The notes under the pieces: model-generated
The model's database searches: none
What the model was told of the DNA's origin: nothing
What the model saw: the letters and a program-made list of their open reading frames with translations, nothing else
Made by a program: the position numbers and the translations under genes
In this document: positions 1-13,100 of the stretch, one piece after another
Layout: each line of letters opens with the position of its first letter
Position numbering within the stretch: position 1 is the stretch's first letter
Source: Limnomonas spitsbergensis
Lineage: Eukaryota; Chlorophyta; Chlorophyceae; Chlamydomonadales
Length of the DNA stretch: 64,000 bases
Direction of reading: 5' to 3'
Assembly: GCA_037349105.1 (NCBI GenBank)
Contig: JAYJMM010000114.1
Span: forward strand, 4,641,501-4,705,500

Positions 1-953
1 TCGCAATTGGGTTTCAATTAAATAAAGATCTTTGTAACGTCTCACAAATGGAACAATTATATCTTGTAGCCAGGTCAACGTAATCAGTTACCTGGTAGAC
101 CTGCGCGGTGGAAGCCAGGGGCGTGCCTGTGTGTTCATTAGAAAACAGGCAGGCAGTTTGTACCAAAAGTCCCAACAAAATTAAAGGCTTAAGGTTTAAA
201 TGTAACATCTGAAAATACAAAATAAAGACCAGAATGTCATGGCTGCCGATGGGAACAAAAAAATGAAAAAGGGTGGAAATGCCAAGAGGGGTGCACTCAG
301 GCAAAAAAGGGGGGAAATGCTTACCGGTAAATTGAAAATAAAAGGCATAAATTGAAAAGAACGAACAAAACATGCAAATCAAGACTTTCTACCTCCAGGG
401 CAACTGTGCACAACCCGGTGACGGAAAGAAAGTCTACTCAATCCCCATTTGGGGGAAAGCATTTGTTGTTACGCAGTTAACACAAGCACCCACATAACCC
501 TTTAAGAGTGGAGGGAGCAGAGCAGCAAGGGGCCATGGTGCACAACTAGGCGGGCCAAGAAGGATTGAAGGATATGAGGAGCCCCCGGCGTGCAAAAGTA
601 TGCGCTTGACGCGGCGTGCTTGAGTATGGGCGTATCGCTGCAATGAACGTGCACAACCCTGAGCCCTCGACCCTAAAATTAATTCACATTCACATACCTC
701 AGCCAGCAGGGCAGCGTGCACAGCACAGCATGCACAGCCGAGTAAACCACGAGCTGACCCCTAGACCCTCAACTCTCATACTCTGACCCTGAACCCCGAA
801 CTCAACCTGGGGAAAGACGAGCCAGCCCCGAAACCCTTAACGATTTCCCCTAAACCCTGGACCCTGAACCGTTAAACCTGAACCTCTCTCCTTGATAATG
901 AACCCTGGAAATCAAACCTGAAACCCTTGACCCTAAACCCTTGACCCAACCAG
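1..953. other. upstream intron of the large + strand gene; no supported gene
   Basis: No coding exon is recognised here. From about 740 onward the text is made of loose telomere-like words (CCCTGAACC, CCCTAAACC, CCCTTGACC), the same style as the introns further right, and it ends in a plausible 3' splice site (ccaaccag) before position 954, so I read it as intron. On the minus strand a frame from 382 to 14 includes a hydrophobic signal-peptide-like stretch (its internal Met is near position 207), but I see no homology or splice support and do not call it a gene. Confidence 0.4.
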
Positions 954-1151
954 GTGAACTTTGAGCTGGCCCGTGCGGTGACGGCAGAGACGTCGCGTCC
1001 CGGCCGCTTTGCCCACGAGGCGCTCAAGATCAACTACCGTGCGCTGGACCGGGTGGTCGAGGAGGACTGCCGGCTGGCGATGAGTGCGCGGAAGTTGGCG
1101 TGGGCCGAGGGCACGGTGCCGGCGCTGACGGTGTACCTCCTGAATCCACAG
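954..1151 (+). CDS. exon: conserved N-terminal-half block
   Basis: Sixty-six codons, phase 0 at both ends, between acceptor ccaaccag and donor CAG|gtgggg. The peptide is rich in charged helical sequence (for example HEALKINYRALDRVVEE) and ends TVYLLNPQ. Its GC-rich, stop-free text contrasts with the flanking telomere-like intron. The last 35 bases with the donor are repeated, decayed, at about 1257-1297 and 1424-1450. Confidence 0.6.
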
Positions 1152-4100
1152 GTGGGGCAGGCAGGGTGTCGCCTTAGTTTAAAACATCTTAATTGGATTT
1201 AATGATATATATTTAATGGGATCTTAACCTTTGTTTGGAAATTGCTGCGGGAGGTTGTGGTGCCGGCGCCGACGGTATACCTCCTGAATCCACAGATGGG
1301 GCAAGATGTCATTTTTTTTTATATTGGATGAGACGTCTAAGGCTGTTTTGTATTTCATTGTTATTAATTTTATCTTAATCTTGTATTTAATTTAACCCTT
1401 TTCTTAGGGTGCTGCGGGGATGCCGTGGCGCCGGTGCTGACGGTGTATCTGGTGAGTCCCTGTCCACCTACGAGGAGCCTGATGAGACGAAGCAGCCCCT
1501 GACGCGCTCTTGCCCAGGAGCCCTGAATGTTCACACATTATTCACACAATTTACCACACAGGTCCAAACCAGCTCTCAGGTCCAGCCCGAGTACCTGTAC
1601 ACCTACGAGGAGCCTGACGAGACCAAGCAGCCCCTCACACGCTCCTGCCCAGGCACGCTGTACGCGTCGCCGGTGCTGCCGTACGTGTGGATCGACATCC
1701 AGGCTGGCCCAACGAATTATGGGCCGACTGGGGGCCACCGGGGTCAGGTGAGAGAGGGCTCATGGATCTGGAGGGTAGCACCACGAGCGCAGCGAAGAGA
1801 GAGAAGAAGGTCCGTCCCACTGGGGCGTCGAGGTTAAGGAAACAATGCAGCTTAAGGCCGTAGCCACATCCGCGCAGTGACCATCAGGTGAGAGGGTGAT
1901 GGATATGGAGGGTGGCCTCACGATCCCACTATGCTTGTGCAATGCAATCATTCTCTCAGTTCCGATTGACATCTCTGTCAGTGCCATCATTCTTGGGCCT
2001 GTTTAGGGTCACCGGGATCAGGAGAAAGGGGTTCATAGATCTGGAGGAGGGCCCTCACGATCCCACCATGCTTGTGCGATGCAAGCATTCTCTCAGTGCT
2101 GATTGACATCAGCACGAGTGCCGTCATCTATGAGCCTGTTCAGGGTCACCGGGATGGGGAGAGAGGATTCTTTGATCTGGAGGGTGGCCTCACGATCCCA
2201 CCATGCACCAGGCAGAGCAAACCAGGGAGACAGGGAGACCACCACTTACCCCAAGGGCCAAGCAGAGCAAACCAGGGAGCCAGGGAGACAGGGAGACCAC
2301 CACCCAAACCAAGGGCCAGGCAGAGCAAACCAGGGAGCCAGGGGGACAGGGAGACCACCACCCAACCCAAGGGCCAGGCAGAGCAAACCAGGGAGACAGG
2401 GAGACCACCACCCAACCCAAGGGCCAGGCAAAGCAAACCAGGGAGGCAGGGGGACAGGGAGACCACCACCCAACCCAAGGGCCAGGCAGAGCAAACCAGG
2501 GAGCCAGGGGGACAGGGAGACCACCACCCAACCCAATGGCCAGGCAGAGCAAACCAGGGAGGCAGGGGGACAGGGAGACCACCACCCAACCCAAGGGCCA
2601 GGCAGAGCAAACCAGGGAGCCAGGGGGACAGGGAGACTACCATTTACCCCAAGGGCCAGGCAGAGCAAACCAGGGAGACAGGGGGACAGGGAGACCACCA
2701 CCCAACCCAAGGGCCAGGCAGAGCAAACCAGGGAGGCAGGGGGACCGGGAGACCACCACCCAACCCAAGGGCCAGGCAGAGCAAACCAGGGAGGCAGGGG
2801 GGCCGGGAGACCACCACCCAAACCAAGGGCCAGGCAGAGCAAACCAGGGAGACAGGGGGACCGGGAGGCCACCACCCAACCCAAGGGCCAGGCAGAGCAA
2901 ACCAGGGAGGCAGGGGGACAGGGAGACCACCACCCAAACCAAGGGCCAGGCAGAGCAAACCAGGGAGGCAGGGGGACCGGGAGACCACCACCCAACCCAA
3001 GGGCCAGGCAGAGCAAACCAGGGAGGCAGGGGGACCGGGAGACCACCACCCAAACCAAGGGCCAGGCAGAGCAAACCAGGGAGACAGGGGGACCGGGAGG
3101 CCACCACCCAAACCAAGGGCCAGGCAGAGCAAACCAGGGAGGCAGGGGGACAGGGAGACCACCACCCAAACCAAGGGCCAGGCAGAGCAAACCAGGGAGG
3201 CAGGGGGACAGGGAGACCACCACCCAACCCAATGGCCAGGCAGAGCAAACCAGGGAGGCAGGGGGACAGGGAGACCACCACCCAACCCAAGGGCCAGGCA
3301 GAGCAAACCAGGGAGCCAGGGGGACAGGGAGACTACCATTTACCCCAAGGGCCAGGCAGAGCAAACCAGGGAGACAGGGGGACAGGGAGACCACCACCCA
3401 ACCCAAGGGCCAGGCAGAGCAAACCAGGGAGGCAGGGGGACCGGGAGACCACCACCCAACCCAAGGGCCAGGCAGAGCAAACCAGGGAGGCAGGGGGACC
3501 GGGAGACCACCACCCAAACCAAGGGCCAGGCAGAGCAAACCAGGGAGACAGGGGGACCGGGAGGCCACCACCCAACCCAAGGGCCAGGCAGAGCAAACCA
3601 GGGAGGCAGGGGGACAGGGAGACCACCACCCAAACCAAGGGCCAGGCAGAGCAAACCAGGGAGGCAGGGGGACCGGGAGACCACCACCCAACCCAAGGGC
3701 CAGGCAGAGCAAACCAGGGAGGCAGGGGGACCGGGAGACCACCACCCAAACCAAGGGCCAGGCAGAGCAAACCAGGGAGACAGGGGGACCGGGAGGCCAC
3801 CACCCAAACCAAGGGCCAGGCAGAGCAAACCAGGGAGGCAGGGGGACCGGGAGACCACCACCCAAACCAAGGGCCAGGCAGAGCAAACCAGGGAGGCAGG
3901 GGGACAGGGATACAGGGAGACAGGTAGACCTCCAACTAATCTCGAGACTGGAACGCGCCAGCTTTTCACACCTTCTCACCTGTGCTGGCCCTCCAACTTT
4001 GGGCTCATGAGGGGGGGTCATGCTTTAGGGGATGTATTTGGCTTTGAATCCGGGCCCTCTTGCTCACCCCGTAGGACGCTCCTGTCTGACCATGCAAGTG

Positions 4101-7100
4101 CTAATTTTGAATATAATGCTTCAACCATGCAAGCACTCATTTTGTATCCGGAGCCTCTCGCTCTTCCCCCGGAGGACGGTCCTGTCCGACCATGCAATTG
4201 CGTATTGTCGTCCTTGCTGTGGCCATACCAAGTATGGCCCTTAGGGTTTAGGGTTGCGGGTTGTGGGTTCAGGGATTCCTCATGAACTTCTGTACTCCAA
4301 ACCCTGAACCCTAAACCCTCAGGGGGGGGGCACAAAGGGGTGGAGGGGAGGACGGGGTTTACAAATCAGGGCCTACCTTGAACCCTGAACCCTGAGCCAG
4401 CGAACACCGGAGGTGCAGGAGGAGGTGCATGCTCCTCTAAGTGTGTTGTTTGCGTCCAAATGTACTGCTCGTGTATCTAAGTGTATCGTTTGTGTGTCTA
4501 TATGTAAGTGTGCCGTTTGTTTGTGTCTAAATGTACTGCTCGTGTGTCTAAGTGTACCGTTTGTGTGTCCATTCATCCACTGTTTGTGTGCCAGGTGCTT
4601 CCACCCCACCCTTCAAAACGCGTTCATGTACAGGCTCTAGTACTGCCAGCATGCCCACCTGTACCTGAATTGCACCGATGTTTGTGTGTGCCAGGTGCTT
4701 CCACCCCACCCTTTCCAACCTGGTCAACTCATTGGAGGCGGACACCTTGGTGTGTACTCCTGCACTCCTGCTTGTACTGCCCATGTGCCCAACTGTACAT
4801 CCATCGTACTGCTGTCTGTTTGCAGGTGCTTCCACACACCCTTCCCAACCCAGCTAACTACAAGGCAAACACCTTAGTGCTAGCAATTCTCCCGGACTTG
4901 GCCTCTCTGGTGTGGTCAGCCTGCCAGGTGCGTATGCGCATGTGTGTGTGTGTGTGTGTGTGACTTCTTGTTTGTGTGCATGTGTGCGCGTACCAGTTTG
5001 TGTGCGTGTGAGTGTGCGTCTGTTGATGTGTGCACGTGTGTGTTGTTGAGCGCCATCCTCCCCGACCTGACCTCTCTGGTGTGGTCAGCGAGCCAGGCCT
5101 GTGCGCGTTAACGCGTTTCTGTTAGAATGGGTGTGCGTGCTGTACGAACCTGTCAGACCTGGCCTGTCTCGCGTCGTCGCCGGCCTACCAGGTGTTTGTT
5201 TATTTGTGTAAGCATCGGTGTTTATTTCAGTGCTTTTATTTAGTGCCCAGGGGTGGCCGAGGGGCGGCCCAGCAAAGGGACCACCCTTACTGGGCCGCCC
5301 CAGGCCACCCCTGGGCCGATTCACACCAAACCTGGACTGGCCTCCGGAGGGTGGCCCAAGCAGCAGGGCTGGCCGAGCCAGGGGCTTGTGGCCGGGGGGC
5401 ACAGTGTAGCTGAACTGTAGCCGAGGTTGGATGTTTTGGGGGGTTCTGGGATTAGGTATTGTTTAGCATGCAGCCATGCACGGGGCCACCTTTGGGGGTC
5501 TTAGGGGTTAAAGGGTTCAGGGCTTATTTGTAGCATGCTCACGGTCCCCTTTGGGGGTCTAAGGTGTTAGGGTTCAGGGCCTGGTTGTAATTTGCTCACG
5601 GTCTCCTTTGGGGGTCTAAGGATCAGGGTTTAGGTTTATCTCTATCATGCACCGGGCTACCTTGGGGGACTTCAGGCTTGAGGGTCAGGGTTTTGGAGTT
5701 ATTTGTAACATGCACCCGGTTGTACCTTTGGGCGGTGAGGAGGGTGCCACCACTGCCATCAATTGGTGCCAAGGCTCGACCGGGCCGGTAAAGGCCGTGG
5801 TGTAGCTGACGTGTGGCTGAAGTGTAGCAGGAGCACCTCAATATCCATGGTTAAGTACGCGACATGAAGCATTTGTGACACATGTGTGTGTCCTCTTTCA
5901 AAGGCCACCTCGCCTCATCCCCCCCCCCCCCCTTGACACACACACACACATTGACACGGACATCTCCTTACGCCACCAGCCCCCCCCCCCCCCCCCCCCT
6001 TGCCCCTCACCCACCCATCACCTTGCTCTCTTCAACCCCCATATCTCCTTGCCCCACCAGCCCCCCTCCCCCTGCCCCCCCCCCCCACACACACAGCAAC
6101 AGCAACAACAACACAGGAGGTGTGCCCCTCCGTATCCATCCCCCTACCCCCCCTCCCGTTACTTCTCCCCCAACCACACACACACCCACACCTTGTGCTT
6201 CTTTATAGTAAGCACACTTTCAGCTTGCGCCCATTCCTCCCCTTGTCTCCCATCCATTTACCTTGTGCCGCCGCCCCTAAACCCTAAACCCTAAACCCTT
6301 CCCTCCCCCCTCACACAGCATATGGTGTGGCCTCCAATGTTGCACGACGAAGCGGGCGGAAAGGAAAGCCTGCTGATTCAGGTGAGCGGGGATGTGAGCA
6401 CGCACATCCATATCTCCTGGAAAGGATGTGTGGGTGTGGGAAGGTGGGGAGTGAATTCGAAAGCATGCCTGTGGGTGGGTTGGAGGGGAGGGAGGGGGGT
6501 CACATATTCTGGGTTATGGGTTGGAAGGCTGTCCCCTAAATCCAAAACCTCAAAACCCCATACCGTAGATCAGGTTTTGCCTTAACGCAAAAGTAAAGTT
6601 TACGAGGGGTGCACAATAAGCCGCAAGAACTTAAAAGTAAGTCATATCTGGGGTGGCGGAATCGGTTGGAATCGGTTGTCATCTGTTCGAGTCGGGAAGT
6701 GCGGGAACTGATAAACAACGAAATTCACCCCTGCGGGACCCTGCGGGACTGATTCGCACTGATTCGCACTGATTCGCACTGATTCACACTGAAAAAGGGG
6801 TGTGGGGCTTACCAGTAATATAAGAAGTTATTTTCTTAGGGGTGCAGGAAGGCTTAAACTTAATGTACGGTATCCGCAGGGTTATGCGCCTGAACCCTAA
6901 GAGTCGACCCCCCCTCCCCCCACGCATATGTGGAGGTTCGAAGGCATCTTGTATACCGTAGTATCAGTCCGATTTTGTTTTATTGATCGTTTTTCAAGAA
7001 AACGAACCGTTGATTTCGATTTAAGTGTGTACAATGGGACAAAAACGAACCATAAAAACGAATATTTTAGCCCCAAACCCTTAAAAATTGCCACACAAAG

Positions 7101-10100
7101 AGTAGCTTCGTTCATGTCGCAATCACGCTCCTTTCGCATTGAAATGCTGTCGTTATGAGCGAAAGGCAGTTCACTTTCGCTGAATCAATTGCTAGAGCAA
7201 AGGCACGGGCTGTTCTGGCAGCACCTCATCAGACATCGCCGGCTCCCGCTGATGGGGCTGTGAATCTACCCGGAGCCGCTCCATTAGCCACAGCTCCTGC
7301 CACAACTCCTGCCACTGCGATTATTGATTTAGACCCGGATGTCGAGATAGTAGGCGAGCGGCCCCGCCGCGTCTTCCAGCCGCAGCAGAAGAAGCCGAAG
7401 GCCAGTCGCCGAAGAAAGCAGGCCTCTACAACTCGATACTATGAGGGCGTCCCACTCCTGCAAGTTATCCGGCGGGCCAAGGAGGTCGCGGCTCTCAGAG
7501 CCGCGCGCCCAGCAACCATTCAGCGGAAAGGCAAGCGCGGGCCGTACTACGTCAAAAAACGAACCGGTGATTGCCGTTTTGAGTGGTTCTGGAGCAAAAA
7601 CGAACCAGTGATCGTAAAAATTTCCAGCCTCCGATCAGAAAAACGAACCACTAAAACGAAAGCGTGGTTTTTTTAATTAGAATGTTTCCAAACAAAAAAC
7701 GAATTCAATATAAAACGAAATCGGACTGATACTACGGTACTGGTTTGACAGATTTTCTTAACCTACGAATGATTTCCGCAATCCATCGGCTAGCCCACAC
7801 CATCCACACCTAGCCCAGACCATCCACATGACCGCCCCCCTGAGTCTGTGCTTCAACGTCCTCGCTTCACACTGCGCGCTCCACACTTCCACGCCCGTCA
7901 CACTCATTCCTCGCCCTCATCATCCACACAGGACTCCCTAGGCCTGCCCTGGAACAGGATGGGCTGGGCCACGACAGATGTGTGGAATGACCTCCGAGAT
8001 TTTCTGAACCCTGAACTTTGAACCCTTGCCCAGAACATCCAAGTGAAAGAGTTCCGGGGTCTGCGCTTCAACCCTCTTCCGGGTCACACTCCACACTTCC
8101 ACACCCTTCACACCCTTCACACCCCTCAGTCTTATCATCCACATGCACGACTCCCTCATTCCAAACCCCAACCGGCTGTACCACGGCAATTTACAACATT
8201 TGCTCCGCAAGGCCATGGCAAGAGACTTGCCTGAAACCCCAAAGATTCTCTCAACCCTGAACCTTAAACCCTTCCCCAGATCATCCACAGTGGACTGTAA
8301 AAGCTTCTCAAAACTTCACATGCACGACTCCCTCGGCCCGCCCCCAAACCGGCTGTACCATGGCAATTTACAACATAGCCTCCGCAAGGCCACGATGAGC
8401 GACTTGCCCCAGACCCTCCAAAACTCGGCCAAAATTCTCTTAACCCTGAACTTTCAACCCTTCCCCAGATCATCCACATGCATGACTCCCTCGGCCCGCC
8501 CCCCAACCGGCTGGATATGGACAACCTGCGCCAGCTGCTCCGGAAGACCATGATGGGCGACATGCTCCCCACTCTTGAAGTCAGGGAGGCGTGGGTATCC
8601 TTCGCGCATTGCGAGGCCTGCGTCTTGACTTACGCCCAAGCGCTGAAGGTGAGGGGAAGCTGGGAAGAAGCTGGGGAGAAGCCGGGAAGCAGTTGAAGAG
8701 AAGCTGGGCAGGAGTTGAGGGGATGGGAGGCGTGGGTATCCTTCGCGCATTGCGAGGCCTGCGTCTTGACTTACGCCCAAGTGCTGAAGGTGAGGGGAAG
8801 CTGGGAAGAAGCTGGGAAGAAGTTAAAGAGAAGCTGGGAAGCAGTTGAGGGGATGGGAGGCGTGGGTGTCCTTTGCACATTGTGAGGCCTGCGTCTTGAC
8901 TTACGCCCAGGCGCTGAAGGTGAGGGGAAGCTGGGAAGAAGCTGGGGAGAAGCCGGGAAGCAGTTGAAGAGAAGCTGGGCAGGAGTTGAGGGGATGGGAG
9001 GCGTGGGTATCCTTCGCGCATTGCGAGGCCTGCGTCTTGACTTACGCCTAAGTGCTGAAGGTGAGGGGAAGCTGGGAAGAAGCTGGGAAGAAGTTAAAGA
9101 GAAGCTGGGAAGCAGTTGAGGGGATGGGAGGCGTGGGTGTCCTTTGCACATTGTGAGGCCTGCGTCTTGACTTACGCCCAGGCGCTGAAGGTGAGAGGAA
9201 GCTGGGAAGAAGCTGGTAAGAAGCTGAGGTGGAGCTGAGGTGGGGGAGTCGTGGGTGTCCTCCACGCAGTACGATTGCTGTGTCTTGATTTACGCGCAGG
9301 CCCTAAAGGTTACAGGAAGCTGGGAAGAAGCTGAGGTGGAGCTGACGTTGGGGGGGGGCGTGGGTGTCCTTTGCGCCATACCATTACTGTGCCTTGATTT
9401 ACGCGCAAGTGCTGAAGGTTAGAGGAAGCTGGGTAGAAGCTGGGGGAGACGCTGAGGTGGGGGAGGCGTGGATGGCCTTCGCGCACTGCGAGGCCTGTGT
9501 CTTGACTTCAGCGCACACACTGAAGGTCAGTGCTTGGCTTGGTAGGGATGGGGAAGTCTGAGAAAAAACTGGGAGGAAGCTGGGATGAAGCAGAAGTATA
9601 GGGGGAGGTGTTCTTTGCCATCTGCGATGTCTACACCTCCGCTTGCGCACAAGCGCTGAAGGTGGGTGCATGTACGACTGGGGCGTATGGAAAGGGGGGT
9701 AAGGGGGGCGTAAACTTCAGCGCACTTTAGCTATATCTCAGATAAGCTTCGGATCATGTCAGGTTCAATTCAGATGCTCCTCGGCATTTGCATACCATGA
9801 TGTAGCCGAATTGTTGCTGAAGTGCACCGAACGAAACACCATCATAGCAGAGCACCTCCCAGTAGATCACCGGCAGGGGTTTGCCCTACACCCTAAACCC
9901 TTAACTGGCAGATCACCGGCCACGTCTCCTGCGTGCATTTCATGCATCACCATCGTGGGTCCACGCGCCGAGGGGGGTGCAGTTTGCTCCCAGGCCAAGG
10001 GAGTCCAGTTGTAGTTTGGTCCCAACTGGCCCAGGAAGTTACCGGATACCCTTTTTTTTTCTGTCTTGAATTTTAAAAACTGCTTAGCAGAAAATCGTCT

Positions 10101-13100
10101 GAAAAACATTATTATCCCCGGGATGGGGTCTTGTCTTTGGCGGAGCCCCCCAAAGGTGGCCTAGTGCGCACCTAAGCCCCGCCGGCTTGCCCTGTACACC
10201 AAGTGGGTCTCTCTACGAAGACTGGTCACTAAATATGAAACGTAAACCCTAAACACCCTAAGCCTTAAAATTGGCAGTAAAGATCAACGGTATCGCCATG
10301 TGCCCGTAACCCTACTTCGTAAGCCCTTAACCCTTAACCCTTAACCCTTAACCCTTAACCCTTAACCCTTAACCCTTAACCCTTAACCCTGAAACTCTGA
10401 ACCCTACACTAAAGACCAAAAGGTCTGCCCTATGCAGCGGATCCCTCCTCTGTCACGCCTCTCCCTGCACACGTTGTGGAAATATAAAGTGAATTAAACA
10501 TTATAAATCACTCGTTTTCTGAGTGTTGTACGCCCTCCTCGCGCAAGTGCGCACCACGCGCGTTTGGCGCTCCCCTCTCTCACTCCTCTCCCCTCTCACA
10601 CATGTGATGCCCCCTCCTCTCGTAGGTGCGCACCGCGCGCGTTTGACGCCCCCCCTCTCTCACGCCCCTCCCATCATTGTTTTTGGAATATACGGTATAC
10701 ACCAGCCCCCCTACCTCGCATACATATGATGCCCCCTCCTCTCGTAGGTGCGCACCACCGCCACCACGCGCGTTTGGCGCTCCCCTCTCTCAGGCCTCTC
10801 CCCTCCTATACATATGATGCCCCCTCCTCTCGTAGGTGCGCACCACCGCCACCACGCGCGTTTGGCGCTCCCCTCTCTCAGGCCTCTCCCCTCCTATACA
10901 TATGATGACCCCTCCTCTCGTAGGTGCGCACCACCACCACCACGCGCGCTTGGCGCTCCCCTCTCTCAGGCCTCTCCCCTCCTATACATATGATGCCCCC
11001 TCCTCTTGTAGGTGCGCACCACCGCCACCACGCGCGTTTGGCGCTCCCCTCTCTCAGGCCTCTCCCCTCCTATACATATGATGACCCCTCCTCTCGTAGG
11101 TGCGCACCACCGCCACCACGCGCGTTTGGCGCTCCCCTCTCTCACTCCTCTCCCCCCCTATACATATGATGCCCCCTCCTCTCGTAGGTGCGCACCACCG
11201 CCACCACGCGCATTTGGCGCTCCCCTCTCTCAGGCCTCTCCCCTCCTATACATATGATGACCCCTCCTCTCGTAGGTGCGCACCACCGCCACCACGCGCG
11301 TTTGGCGCTCCCCTCTCTCACTCCTCTCCCCCCCTATACATATGATGCCCCCTCCTCTCGTAGGTGCGCACCACCGCCACCACGCGCGTTTGGCGCTCCC
11401 CTCTCTCAGGCCTCTCCCCTCCTATACATATGATGACCCCTCCTCTCGTACGTGCGCACCACCGCCACCACGCGCGTTTGGCGCTCCCCTCTCTCACTCC
11501 TCTCCCCCCCTATACATATGATGCCCCCTCCTCTCGTAGGTGCGCACCACCGCCACCACGCGCGTTTGGCGCTCCCCTCTCTCACTCCTCTCCCCTCTCA
11601 CACATATGATGTCCCCTCCTCTCGTAGGTGCGCACCACCGCCACCATGCGCATTTGGCGCTCCCCTCTCTCACTCCTCTCCCCTCTCACACATATGATGC
11701 CCCCTCCTCTCGTAGGTGCGCACCACCGCCACCACGCGCGTTTGGCGCTCCCCTCTCTCACTCCTCTCCCCTCTCACACATATGATGTCCCCTCCTCTCG
11801 TAGGTGCGCACCACCGCCACCACGCGCGTTTGGCGCTCCCCTCTCTCACTCCTCTCCCCTCTCACACATATGATGTCCCCTCCTCTCGTAGGTGCGCACC
11901 ACCGCCACCATGCGCATTTGGCGCTCCCCTCTCTCACTCCTCTCCCCTCTCACACATATGATGCCCCCTCCTCTCGTAGGTGCGCACCACCGCCACCACG
12001 CGCGTTTGGCGCTCCCCTCTCTCACTCCTCTCCCCTCTCACACATATGATGCCCCCTCCTCTCGTAGGTGCGCACCACCGCCACCACGCGCATTTGGCGC
12101 TCCCCTCTCTCACTCCTCTCCCCTCTCACACATATGATGTCCCCTCCTCTCGTAGGTGCGCACCACCGCCACCACGCGCGTTTGGCGCTCCCCTCTCTCA
12201 CTCCTCTCCCCTCTCACACATATGATGTCCCCTCCTCTCGTAGGTGCGCACCACCGCCACCACGCGCGTTTGGCGCTCCCCTCTCTCACTCCTCTCCCCT
12301 CCTATACATATGATGCCCCCTCCTCTCGTAGGTGCGCACCACCGCCACCACGCGCGTTTGGCGCTCCCCTCTCTCACTCCTCTTCCCTCCTATACATATG
12401 ATGCCCCCTCCTCTCGTAGGTGCGCACCACCGCCACCACGCGCGTTTGGCGCTCCCCTCTCTCACTCCTCTCCCCTCCTATACATATGATGCCCCCTCCT
12501 CTCGTAGGTGCGCACCACCGCCACCACGCGCGTTTGGCGCTCACCTCTCTCACTCCTCTTCCCCCCTATACATATGATGCCCCCTCCTCTCGTAGGTGCG
12601 CACCGCGCGAGACGACGGCTTTATATTCCACCAGGCCCGCACCACAAAGACGTTGGACCGGGCCGTGTTGCACTCTGCTCTCCGAGACCACATGGACGAT
12701 ATCATGGCGTACGCAGGTGTGAACTAGTGTGGGGAAATGTGGTGGAGTGCGGTGGAGTGTGGTAGGCCTGTCAAAGATGTTGGACGTGTCCGTGTTGCAC
12801 TCCGAGACCACATGGACGACTTCATGGTATACGCAGGTACGGCGCGTGGGTGTGAATAAGTGTGAATGAGTGTGGTGGAGTGTGTTGGCGATGCACGACG
12901 TCTGCTCCATCCTCTGGATCGTGAAGGGTCTGCTGGTTTGGATTAAGAGTGTGCAAGAGGATTGGGGTGTAACGGCGCTTTTGACGGGGTTGATATAAAT
13001 CGGCATGTGGCCTGCCCCCTCTCCTGGACCATAGCCTGCCCCCTCCTCCTTCATGACTCGGTCCGCCCGCCCTGCTCGCTGCCCCCTCCTTGAACCCTAA

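Noticed and set aside
2072..4285. 737-codon + frame and 591-codon minus frame
   Set aside because: They are translations of the 58-bp minisatellite; all frames are open because the unit lacks stops, and unit length is not a multiple of three.
8581..9265. Minus-strand Leu/Pro/Ser-rich frames
   Set aside because: Antisense of the repeated exon ends; the + strand reading is supported by splice sites and homology.
10523..12722. Series of 81-codon frames starting every 88 bp, and a superficial CRISPR look
   Set aside because: Units are contiguous 88-bp tandem repeats without unique spacers, in a eukaryotic intron; the frames are one repeat read in rotating phase.
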